64,000 nt of DNA from positions 19,011,001 through 19,075,000 of the forward strand of contig JAVUNC010000004.1 of the NCBI GenBank assembly GCA_032173965.1. The letters are read 5' to 3'. The stretch comes from Sitta carolinensis. Its lineage: Eukaryota > Chordata > Aves > Passeriformes > Sittidae. The notes under the pieces were generated by a model, which had not been told where the DNA came from, did no database searches, and saw only the letters and a program-made list of their open reading frames with translations. Below, piece after piece: positions 1-11,695 of this stretch. The translations under genes and the position numbers were made by a program. Position 1 is the stretch's first letter. Every line of letters starts with the position of its first letter.

Positions 1-33
<33 letters not shown>
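1..33. repeat. CA/TA dinucleotide microsatellite, cut by window edge
   Basis: Ten CA units run straight into about six TA units and then into unique sequence. The repeat starts at the first base of the window, so its true length is unknown. The alternating purine-pyrimidine pattern is typical of vertebrate microsatellites. Confidence 0.97.
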
Positions 34-3000
34 TCAGTATAAATAAACCTACACAAAACTTGCAGCATAAATTGGACAATTCTTCTTGGGCAATGCATTT
101 TCACAGAGAGCTTAAGATTCTGATTTCTTCTTGTTATATTGTTGTCTTTATTTTTTAGGCTATATTTTTAGGCTTTAAATTTCTTTATTTTTGTTCTGTT
201 TGTTCTCTTAAGCTGCATTTTGGTGGTCTTTATATATGTCTTTTGTTTCTGTCTTCTTATGTGCTTGTGATGCATGACTTAGAATACATTTAACTAAGGT
301 TGTACAACTTACCTAAGCTACATCTGTGTGGATGGATTCCACTCATATGGACTTTCTCATCTGAGGCAAAGATGGGAAGAAATTAGCTTCTAAGGTAGAG
401 TTCATATTTTCATAGAACAGTCATTTAGAAGGAGTCAAATTAATTATATTTTTAGGTTTAGGAATTTCTCTAGCACTGACTGCCTGAGTATCTTGAGGGA
501 ACCATCTCAGAGATCTAACAAGTATAAGCATAGAATTAGATGAGATGGATCCAACCTTGAAAGTTTCCCAGACAAATTCTGTGAAGTGCTGTTTATGCTG
601 ATGCATCTAAAATCATTCCTGGTGATCAGAACCATCTTTGATTGGTGCTGCCATCTTTATGCAACCTGTGGCTGTTCTGGACTCTGCTGCTTCCTCTCTG
701 CACAAAACTTAGTTTTGGCTCTTTGGTGCTCTAGTTCAAACAATTACAGCAGTTCCAGTTAGAGGTGGACACTGTAATGGTGTTTTATTCCACATCTACT
801 GTGGTACTTGTCTCTTGCCAAAAAGGCTAAGATGTTAATATTTTGTGCACTTACTGGAGTAAATGGCTGTGTGGGACCCTGATTTTCTGTTCTGCCTTGC
901 CTTTTGCCTTGCCAGAACATGCAATCCAGGCTGAGTGAACTGCACTGGCTTCTAATTCACTACAGCTTAGTGTCTTATATCGACCTCTCCTAGTGCCACT
1001 CTTTCACTTTTGGCCTATTGAGGCCCATTAAAATCTGATCCCATGCAGAGCCTAAAGATTGAGCTAAGTGTTTAACTTAATAACACAAAAATCTGTCTGA
1101 AATATTTTATATTCTTACTTTTTCTTGCTTTATGAGATTAAAGGAGGATCTTTCAAAAGCTTTATTCTTAGGAGTGCAATGATCTGCAAACTTCTGTGGC
1201 ATTACTTGATAACTTGTTCTTTCTGATCTAATCAAAGGTAGTTATATGTCTCCAAGACAGGAATTTGGTTTTGAAAATATATTTATGCAATTTCTTCCTG
1301 TGACTCTTCTCATCTTCACGAAGACATTAATGTCTGGGGTTTTTTCAGGCCTTATTTCACCTGCATTCCCAGTCCTGTATTTGAATTCTAAATTGCTTCC
1401 ACGTTTTAGTTGCTTTTTTCCATGCCAGCATTTCAAGATTCTCTCTTTGGTTCCACCCATTCTGTGATTTTTGCTCCATCACAGTTAGTGAGTTTTATTA
1501 AGGTGTTGCTGAATGAAAAAGAACTGCACAAATAGTTAAGCTACCAACATGGATAGCAACCTTTTAAAATGGAGAGATAAAATCAGTGGACCAAGTCTTT
1601 GGATATTACATCTTGTGTAAACCAGGAAGCTTATTTTAAGCAGCCATTCAAATACGTTGACTACATATTGCCTCCTTAGGTCCCTGAAGCTGCCTAAGCT
1701 TATTTTTCAAAAATCCATTATCCTTATTTTCTATGCACCATTAAACAAAATTACCAATTGTTATATATCTATGCATTACAAATTCTTGAGGGATTATTTC
1801 TTCAGCACAATGAAATGAAAATACTTTAATTTTGTGAAAATACAGTATCTCTATGCTTTAAGCAGCACCAAAAATATTAAGCCAGTTTATTTTACTCCAG
1901 AGGGACAATGTTCTGAGCTTATTAATGACCTTATTTTCCTTTAGTAGAAAATTAAAGTTGTAAGTATTAATAAGCCTATTGCTGCTTTTGTTATTGTTTT
2001 ATGTTTGTATGAGAATGTTTCATTGGCTAACATACAATTAAATCTTATCTTTAAAAATGTGAGTATGATATATAGGATATGTACTTACAATGCTATAAAA
2101 TTTTCTTCAGAACTACTCGACTTTTTTGTTTTACTTTAGAGTTGTGTTCCTCTGGTTTATAATCAATATCTATAGATTTTTAAATAAATTGGTAGAATGC
2201 TTTCAAGCCATACTTCACATTTTCTTATGTATAATTACTAGGAGTCTGTATTACAATCCCTGTGAGCCTAAAGAATCACAGTAGTTCAGATGATGTCTCA
2301 AATCTGCTGTGCTGCTGACAATGCTCTTCACAGACCCTCTGGCTATATCGATACTAGCAAATTAAATGTGCCAAGTACCATTCTCTGAAGAGAATGCCAC
2401 TGAAGCTGTTAGCAAGCAACAATTAAAAGTTTAGCCTTGAAATTTTGAGGGAGGATGGCAGAGGCACTCTTCTTTCAAATAATCATAAAGTCTTCGGAAG
2501 ATCTTTTTACTTGACCTGGACCCAAAATCTGCCAGGGTTGTCTGGTAAATGGTTCTCTCCTGACTCGTATAGAAACACAGAGACCTGGAATATTTTCTCA
2601 TGTGGTATAGAGTACAGCTCTGAAGTTCAGCTGCAAACATGTTGGGCCCTTTCCTTGCTTTCTCAAAGCTGGAAATAATTCTACTCTAAATGTGTATATT
2701 TTTCCTGGCTTTGAGGAAGGGTTCACATCAGTCGGTTTCTCTTTAACCTCCTGCTCAGGAGCGGTGCCAGTGGCTGTGCAACATGGATTTTGCTGGAGCT
2801 GAATCTGGTATACTCAGAGATTTTTACATATCTTTGCAGAACTCCTCTGATCCATCCTTTAACAGCTATAGGCTTCTGAGGAAACTATAGATGGCAGGAT
2901 AGAATCTACTTTCAGAAACTTCTACCGTATGCAACTGGCTGTTGTACATACGTGCAGTACTGGTTTAGCAGGAAAAGGTATGAGTTTGGATGTTTCACCT

Positions 3001-3885
3001 CATATAATCATGCTAAGAAAGGCAGAAGGAGACATTAAAACTCTAAAAATGGGATTTTCGATTGAAAAATTGATATCATTCTAATCAAACTGAGGTAAAT
3101 ATCACTGAAACTTTGACTCCAGACATCTTTAGCTGGTGGGGATTCCCACTATGCAGTACAATATACTTTTGTCAGAGTGGAACATCTTGTCTTACAGTGT
3201 CATGGTGCTGGGCTCAATGCTGACTTGGGCCATCCATGTACAGCAAGGGGGAAAAGCAAAAGTCAGAAAAGTTTTATTAAGGGTTAGGAAGTTCCTGTGG
3301 GACTGGACCCCACTGATGCCTAGGGGAGAACTGCTCCTGCATTGGAGTGAATATCTGAAAAACAGTCCTGAAAATTCCAGTGAAATGTAAACAATTTACT
3401 GTTACATAGCCAGCTAACTACTAGTTATGAAATACAACAAATAGTGCTCTTAGGCTACCTGTTTTATTCCTTATGCCACCTCACTATTAGTGATAACATG
3501 TTCTGCAAGAAGGGAAAGTGCTGAGGAAATCTGGTGGGAGTTGCTCATATAACTGACATAAATTTACCATTTCAAGCACAGTTGTTGAATATGTCTGTCT
3601 AACTGCTGAAGTCAGCCAACTTCCTAAAATGCCAGTGCTCTACCAGTGGCATAAAAGTATTTGTATTTTTAGATTCATCCGTTGCAGCTAATGTTACTTT
3701 GCAGTTTCTCCTGGAAGACCAGCTGTAGAGCAAGTATCTAGTCTGAAACTACCCTAAGTCCAAGTGGATCGAGAAGAATGATTCTGAATAGGTGCTCTGA
3801 GGACTCCCTCTCCCTAGCAAGTCCAATTCCTGTGTCAGGTTAAAAGCTCTTTTTTGGTAATGTCAGTCCAATTCTTTAAACATCA

Positions 3886-3985
3886 AATTTGAAATATATA
3901 TATTTTGAATATATTATACAGCATATATATACACACATTTCAAATATATTTGAGATATAATCTTGAAATATATGTATTTCAAATT
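3886..3985. repeat. AT-rich inverted repeat (17-bp arms, about 66-nt spacer)
   Basis: The arm at 3886-3902 and the arm at 3969-3985 are reverse complements with a single mismatch. A perfect 14-bp palindrome (TCAAATATATTTGA) lies at 3940-3953 in the spacer. The block is nearly all A and T, so low-complexity origin is likely and a transposon terminal repeat is not shown. Confidence 0.6.
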
Positions 3986-5612
3986 CAGTGAATAAATTGA
4001 ATATATTCTACACATATACACTTATGTATATTTACATTTTTATATTTATTTATTTATTCAGCTTTTTGTCTAATAGGTGTGTATTTCTTAAACAGATACA
4101 GCAGCTGGTCTCTTGAGAAGAGAAACACTATGCTATTTATAGAAAAATATTAAACAGCAACTCCTTTCATTTAATGCCCTTGGCTAATTTTTGCAAGCAT
4201 CTCTGTTTTCAGTAATGGGATTTTCTTTAAAAAAGCAGTGTCAAAGCAGAAAATTTTCAAACCATAGAATTCACAGCTGAACAGTCAAACCTGCAGCAGC
4301 AGTTCAGAAATATGGGTGTAAGGAGGATCTTATCTGCCACTAGTTCTCTAAAAATAACGTACACAAGAAATAGCTATGAACACTTACTTTAAGCAACAGA
4401 AGTACACAAAAGCAGCAAATATGTAGAAAGGAATAGGAAAGCTTATTAAAAAGAATGCTTTATTCCTAATGAAGGATTTGTAATCTTTCTGGCTCTGAGA
4501 CCAGATGTTCTCCTATTATTCCATTTTCCTCACTCCTCCCACCCTAGTCTGTGTGCTTTGCCCCTTTTCCTTGCCTGCAGATCACTGTCATTGCCATCCC
4601 ACTCTACCTGCCTTACACTTTGGCTCACTTCACTGTTGCATGTCAAGCTGCCACATTAAATTCAGATTGGTAGCATGATTTTTTTATTTAATACTTTTAT
4701 GTATTTCATTTAATGTTTTTTATGTATCTTATTTTTCTTAATTGTTGCAATATAATAAGATGAATGCAACAACTGAAGGGGATTTTAGATCACACTGGAA
4801 GACTGACATTCTCGTGTTCCATAGAGAAAGTTTTATAGGTGGTTTGGTCATCCTTTTAGAAGCAAGCCTGATTTTCTTCTATACATCTGTAATACTTAAA
4901 TGTCATATTGTAAACCTGCCAATATTGCTTATTTTTGGTGACAGTTTTGGAGATAGATTACTTTGTGTCTCATTACTTATTGAAGTCCTCATTTTCATCT
5001 TGGCAAGAACTATAGGCAAAATGACTACAGCACCTCAGTTAAAGCAAGGTTTAATTAGATGCATCACTGTTTTGTGAAGGGGTGAGCAAAACTGAAGTCT
5101 GAATAAGAAATCCTAAACAACAAATGAGGTTGCATAACAAACTTGTACTAAGAGCAGTCATCTAAGTTTCTTTGAACAGAAAAATGTCTCATGTTTCAAA
5201 AATCTGTGGGGGACAGGTCAGAAACCACAACAGGCTTCACCTGCTACATTTGGTCCCAAGTTCACAATAAAGAATGAGATAATCAGAGACAGCTTCTCCT
5301 TATCCACATAATTAATCCACAGCAGATTGAATTGCAAGGAATTACTTACCTGACTTTCCTTTTTCAAGACCACACCAGTTTTCATCAGTTCTGGCTTTTC
5401 GCAAGCTTTTGGCCTGACCAACTAAACTATGCCAAAGCAGTTTTAATTTCTTACTGAAATAATTAGTTTGCAAATTTGTCAGTGATTGCAATAATAATTG
5501 AATATAATTGCATGCTCTGGAATTATTTAAATCATAAAAAAGGGCCCGTTAAACTTCAGATTTGAAAAAGGCTTTGATTCTTAAGCCTTACGAAATTTCT
5601 CTTCTCTGGTGG

Positions 5613-5644
5613 ACTGTGGTCACTGTGACCATTACTGTGGTCAC
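5613..5644. promoter_or_regulatory. Consensus estrogen response element in a 21-bp tandem duplication
   Basis: Bases 5618-5630 read GGTCACTGTGACC, a perfect match to the palindromic estrogen-receptor site GGTCAnnnTGACC. The opposite strand carries the same core as the classical vitellogenin A2 element. The 11-mer ACTGTGGTCAC occurs at 5613-5623 and again at 5634-5644, exactly 21 bp apart, adding a further GGTCA half-site on the same helix face. The match is seen directly. Binding or activity is inference, and no nearby gene is visible for it to control. Confidence 0.5.
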
Positions 5645-8600
5645 CACCCAACAACTAATACAAAACTTTTTAATATTCTAGAATATAAATTTAAAATTGC
5701 ACAATTTGTTAACAAATTTTTTCTGCACCTTTTGTTATGAGTTTCAGAGGTTAAATATGAAACTGTATTTGAAACTATAGACTAAGAATGAAAAACATAA
5801 TTTAAGTTGCATTGTTTCTATAGAGACAATTGCTTCGATGTAAGCATTTATAGTACAATACAGTGTATATTGATGCCATTTTCCAGTGATCACTCATTAT
5901 AATATTTTTCCAGGTTTAAATACATTATTAATTAACTTTTATCTTTATGTGTGTTCTTGAGTATTTCAAAAATAATATGATGGAGGGCAAATGCCCAATA
6001 ATAGCAAAGGAACAAAAAGGCCTGGGGAAATGAAGGCTTGATCTTTTCTCTTCCTTTTAGGTCCTCGAGGTGCTCAGCGAATCTCCTGCCTTGATTTGCT
6101 CAGCTGCTGTCAGGATGGCAACAATAAAGCCATGCTCTTCTGGGGTGGAGAAGTTTTCACTCATTTCTGGACTGTGAAACTGCTGTTGACCTCACAGTCT
6201 ATTCCCACCACTCATCTCACAGCCTCAGATGCAAACTTTTTACAATTTTGTCTGAAGAATGATTATTTTGTTGTGTAGCACTGGAGTTGAAGGAGGAAAT
6301 TCAGGGAGAAAAGGTGATGCTATCAATGCCAAGCTGGAGGAGAACGGAGTTTGGCCGGGAAAGGGTAGCTGCAACACATGTCTTTTTCCTCTGAAATCTC
6401 TTTCCTTCAAGGATCACAGGAAAGGGCTGAACATGAGTCCTGACTGTGCTTACTAAAGTCCCACACAAGGTTGTACCTCAGCTGGTCAGAGCACATAGGA
6501 AGGCAGTCATGTCTCTCTTTTCTTCTCCAATGAGCAGAGAGCAGCTGAGGAGTGAGGTGACACATTGCTGCCAGCTGAGCCTCACTGTGGGTCTGCCACA
6601 AATTGATTTATTAGATGGGATTCATGGGTCTGGAATGATTAGTAGTATAGCAACTGCTCTGCTAGCTCTTAAAAGGTGTTAAAATAATTCTTCTGAGCAA
6701 AATTGTTCTTACTTTGAGATCTAAGCTCTTCTTCGTGTGGAGCTACATGGACCCAGGCTTAAATAAGATAATTTTCTACTGTTGTTTTCATGACTCCACT
6801 TAACTACAGGAAGTACCTAAAATGCAGTGTTGTAGTGATTCCAATATATGGGAAGATCTCATTTGGACCAGAAGGAGACCATGAAGAATCACATAAAACA
6901 AGCAAAGATATAGCATAACAGGAAAATTGGCTATTAAAGGTCATGTACTTAGCACTGAAGGAGATTATCACTGAAAGAGGATTTTGTTCACAATATTTTC
7001 TTGTCTTTTATACATTTAGTGCCTGCTGACCTTGTTAGTATACCTATGTAAATGTATATGTACATGTCAAGAATGTACAAACCAGCTGAGCATTTATTCA
7101 CCAATATGACTGCCAGAATAAACAGAAGAATTTTACTGCCTTGCAATCTTATGTCTTTGGGCTTCAATATAAGAGTAGAATAAGTTACATTTATGAAATA
7201 TAAAGTCTCATAAATTGATAGAATCATCTTGGTTAAGGCAGGAAAAATCTTCAGAAATCACATCTCTGCAGAACCAAAATCTCTGAGTCAAATTTGCCTA
7301 GGAGCACATGAAAACAGGACTAATTAATTTTTCTTTCCATATCCTGTATGTTGTTCAGCTTTTCATAAAATAGAATTAAACATTTCTGAGTCTTTGATGA
7401 GAGCAAACATATAACTGAAATTTAGGGTACTCCTATATTTGTCTTAATGGTGTGCTAATTCTGAAAACAAATGGTGACAGACTCACTTCCAGTATTGCTT
7501 ATGTATATTAGATTAATTTAGTCAAAAATGCATAATTACTAAATCTTGAGAATCATATAAAAGCGTAATTGAAGTCAATGAAATTGAACATACCGATTTG
7601 TTTTAAATGGCTATAATTTAATATTGAATTTTTTGTCTTAACCATCATGGGATCACAATCTCTGTTTTATTTGGATAGAATTGTTTCAGAATGTTTGAAA
7701 TTTCTTAATTGTCCAGGTGTTGTTTGTGAACAGTCAAAGGAAAGAAAAAATGCTAGATATATGTCACTGAGCAGTTGCTATAAATATTGCAGTAGTCAAG
7801 GGAAGAGGATTTTAAAAGCCACAGCATAATAATAATGAAAAATAATGAGAAAGAACAAATTGACAATGGAATAAGAAAAGAACTACTGCTGCCATAAGTG
7901 AAAACAGTTAGACGTCAATGATCTGATGTGTTATAATGCCACAATGATGAACAATATTTTTTTCTAAGTTCAAAGTTGACCAGGAGGTACAACTCTAAAG
8001 GAAATAAAAATCATTAGGTCCACTGTTCATGGAAATATATATCCTTTTTATAACAAAAATTGAGAGAAATAAGCAGTTTTATTGGATACAGGGGCTATAA
8101 ATTTAGGGTATGCATTTGCAGCACTGAAGTGAAATTCCCGTGGTTCAGGCTTTCTCTGGCTACATTCTCCAGCTGCATTCTCTAGCTACAGCCTTTGATC
8201 TGTACATGTAGGTCAAATACCCATACAAAATACTTTTTATACTACCTCAGATCTAGTCAGTAGCAGGTATTTAGGGAAAGAGTATCAGAACTACATGATG
8301 TTGAAACTCAATAAAACTTCCTGTCTTTGACCAAGTTGTGTTTTAGTGAATTAGAAATCCAAAGGTTTCTCTGGCCCATTATCCTTCAGAGATGTCACTC
8401 AATCCTATCTTCTATGAGTGTCCCATCCCCTTAAACAGCATATATAATTTTGGGTGGGATTCTGTGAAAGAGTTCTGCAATTTAGTCATGCACTATTTGA
8501 AAAAAGAAACAAATAAGGAAACATAATGCCAACTGAACATTTTAAACTTACCTTTTATTTAACTGTCACGTACTTCTCGTGCTACAGAAAATATAAGTAT

Positions 8601-8844
8601 TCTCTTCATCTTTTTCCTTTTCTATATTTTCATTGTATCCCAGATTTAGGGCCTTTTCCTGGGTGCAGAAATCTGTTTCAGTGGTGGCCTTTCCACATAT
8701 TACTGATGGTCTTTCCACCTATTGAGGCTGCTCTGTAGCACTGACCGCACTTGCTAACATTTTCATCATAGAAGTAGTTTCAGATTTTAGAAGTTAAATA
8801 ATTTTCTTTTATGTAATTTTGGTTGTTGAAGTTTCCCCATAGAG

Positions 8845-9942
8845 GGTTGGATTAGAAATTGGCTAGACAGACTTAACACCCATAAATCCATGCATCCTGA
8901 TGGGATGCACCCTTAGGTACTGAGGTAAATGTTTTTGCTAAGCCACTCTCCATCACCTTTGAAAAAGTGTAACAGGAGAGGTGCTTGATGGCTGGAGGAA
9001 GACCAATGTTACCCCATCTTCAGAAAGGGCAAGAATGAGGACCTGGGAAACTTCAGTCAGCCTAACCTCCACTCTTGAAAAGGTGATGGAACATCCTTCT
9101 GGAGGTCATCGCCAAGCATGTAGAAGAACAGAATGTCATGAGGAGTTGTCAACATGAATTCACTAAAGGGAAATCATGCTTGACCAATCTGATAGCCTTC
9201 TATGATGGCATGGCAGGATGGGCTGACAAGGGAGAGCAGTGGATGTAGTCTACCTTGACTTTAGCAAGGCTTGGCCTCTGTCTCCCGTAACAACTTCATA
9301 AGTAAGCTCAGGAAGTGTGGATTAGATGGATGGGGAATGAGGTGGATCAAGAACTGGCTGAATGGCAGAGCTCAGAAGGTTGTGATCAGCAGAGTAAATC
9401 CTGTTGGAAGCCTGCAGTCAGCAGCATTCCCTAGGGATCAATGCTGGGGTGTAGCCTTATTCAACTTGTTTATCAGCAACTTGGTTGAAGAGACAGAATG
9501 CACTCCCAGCAAGTCTGCTGATGGTATGAAACTGCGGGGAGTGGCTGATACACCTGAAAGGGTCTGGAGCATTTTTCTTATGAGAGGCTGAAGGACCTGG
9601 GCCTATTTAGTCTGAGAAGAGAAGACTGAGAGAGGATCATATTAATGTCTGTAAATATCTCAAAGGCAGGTTCCAGACTCTTTTCAATGGTTCCCAGCAA
9701 TAGGATAAGGAGCAATGGCTGTAAACTAAAACTCAAGAAGTTCCACCTCAGCATGAGGCAGAATGTTTTTACACTGAGAGCATCAGAACACTGGAGAAGC
9801 TGCCCAGGGAGGTCATGGATCTCCCTCTCCAGAGACATTCAAAACATACCTGGAGGCATTTCTTCAGGTGGCCCTGCCTTGGCTTGGAGTTGGACTGGAT
9901 AATCACCAGAGGTCCCTTCTAACTCTGTTCTGTGATCTAGCT
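8845..9942 (+). mobile_element. CR1 LINE fragment, RT region plus 3' end, internally deleted
   Basis: This is a 5'-truncated CR1 non-LTR retrotransposon. The first part corresponds to the reverse-transcriptase reading frame. A conceptual frame at about 9271-9560 keeps the blocks ISKLRKCGLDGW and RWIKNWLNGRAQ, then SKSADGMKLRGVADTPE where intact copies have a FADD-type catalytic motif. Phe has become Ser (9514-9516) and the second Asp has become Gly (9523-9525), so the copy could not encode active enzyme. Near 9562 the sequence jumps from the RT region to the 3' portion ('ctggagcat...' to the end), with several hundred bases missing relative to full copies. Frameshifts and stops are common. 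It ends near 9942 in the CR1 3' tail 'ttctgtgatct'. Confidence 0.93.
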
Positions 9943-11389
9943 TCTGCTACATTATACAAGAGTGGTAGTAGGGAGAAATGAGAAGCATGTGACTCAAAAA
10001 AAAAATAAAAACAAAAAATGCTGATGGGCCACCTGCCTAAGAAGAGAAAAAATGTAGAGAAATTCAAGTTTCTTCTTGAAAAATATATACTTTCGAGGCC
10101 TGTTCGTCTGGATGTAGGTGAGGTGCCATGGAGTACTTACATCTTCATATAGCTGCTTGGCTGAAAGGGAGTTGGAGTCCAGGTGTCATTACTGGCCAGT
10201 GTCAAAAATAATGCTTGTACTTGCTTTTAAGAGTTTTGCTCCATACTGCAGAAGACAAGCTTTCTACTTGAAATTACCTGTGATCACTAATCAAAATAAT
10301 TCATAGTTAACTCTCAATAGCTATCATATTTTGAACTGTTGTGGTTTATATTCTATTTTTATTTGCTTTGATTTGAAACAAACATTATTTACCCACACTG
10401 GTCCTAAGAGTATTTAACATTTGTACAGTTATTTAAGTCAGTGTAATTAATCAAGGTATTATTACTATTTAAGTGTCAGTTATACTACATTCAATCCAAA
10501 GCTGTAGTGTGTCCCAGAGGAGATCTTCCTATGTTTATCAGCTGTGCCAGGATTTGTGAATCTGGACTGCATCAGAAATACTTAACAAATCATACAAAAA
10601 GCAGCCCTAATTAATTAATTAAAAAAGAAGAAAATATAAATATTTGAAGCACTGAATACATTTACACAAGAGCCTAGAAAATGCTCCAGAGACTTAAATT
10701 TGCACAGCAGTTGGCAATGCAACCTCCCAGCTAACTAAAATTTTATTCACCATGAAATTTGCATTCATGTACACCCTAAAAATATGTGTATAAATTAAGT
10801 TGCTGATGATTTGCTGATAAACTTGTAATAGCTACTGACAATATTTGCAAGACAGTAAGAGAATGAACCTAAATTGTATTATAGGAAGGGGGAATGCAAA
10901 ATCCAGCTACTATTCCCTTTCATGCAACCAAGTGAAATTTCTGGACAGTTCAATTATAACTTGTCTAGAAATGGCATTAAGTCCTCTGTGTTCTGCAACA
11001 TTCCCCCAAAATGAGTGACATTTCCAGATCATTAGATTTCATTTAAAATAAAATTTCAGGAGTAGTGAATCTGTACTAAATGTATACAAATATCATTAAT
11101 TGTTATAGAATAAAAGAGTATTTATATCGAGGTCTTTAAGATATGTTAATTAAAACAATAGAAATAACTTCTACCATACTTTTAAACTGCTGAAAAATTT
11201 ACCACATTAAGTACCAAGGCGAGGCACTTACAAAACTATAACACATTTTAAGACTTGTCATAACAATCATGTGTTTTCCAGGGTAGTCATTTAAATTAAA
11301 ATTGATTTGTCAGACTATGTAGCTCTCAGGAAAGCTGACTGAATCACAGCCCAAACTTAGTCATGGTAAAGAAAAAGGGAGTAGTTAAC
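9943..11389. other. Gene-free AT-rich interval
   Basis: It contains only a short A-rich tract at about 9996-10018 and AT-rich unique sequence. I see no gene or recognised repeat. Confidence 0.7.
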
Positions 11390-11695
11390 AAAATCATTGG
11401 ATAATTTAGTTTGTAAGGGACCTCTGGATATTGTCTAATAAAACCGGCTTGAAGAGGGGCCAATTAGAGCAGGTTGGTCAGGGCCTCATCCTGATGAGCT
11501 TTGGTTGTCCCCAAAGCTAGAGGTCCTCTGAGACTTCTGGACCATCTGCAACAAGGCTTAAACACCCTCGGGGTGGAAATAGGTCTAGTAAAAATTTCCC
11601 TTGTTGCAGCTCGTGTCCGTTGCCCTGTCACATTGCTACAAACATAAAAGAAATACCTGCCTGTTTTGCCCTATATTCTCCCCTTAGATAGAGGA
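11390..11695 (-). mobile_element. CR1 LINE 3' fragment, reverse orientation
   Basis: Read on the + strand this begins with a diverged form of the CR1 terminus followed by 'gggacctctgg', 'gagcaggttggtcagggcc' and 'tttcccttgttgcagctcgtg', the order expected for the reverse complement of a CR1 3' end. It is well diverged with small indels, so it is an old insertion. No coding capacity remains. Confidence 0.85.

Larger units (their letters stand above)
34..8844. other. Long gene-free stretch, mostly unique AT-rich DNA
   Basis: No host gene is recognised. Short open frames occur on both strands at the rate expected for AT-rich DNA. The longest is 4760-5077 (ATG start, 105 codons, three hydrophobic segments), which matches no known family. 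An AT-rich block at 3880-4060 carries inverted repeats. A palindromic hormone-response-like element lies at 5618-5630. The interval 6061-6682 is visibly richer in G+C and begins after a pyrimidine-rich tract ending in AG. These are listed separately where worth following. Nothing else stands out. Confidence 0.7.

Noticed and set aside
7215..7262. Weak resemblance to a CR1 3' terminus ('agaatcatcttggttaaggc')
   Set aside because: It is too short and diverged to separate from chance without an alignment.
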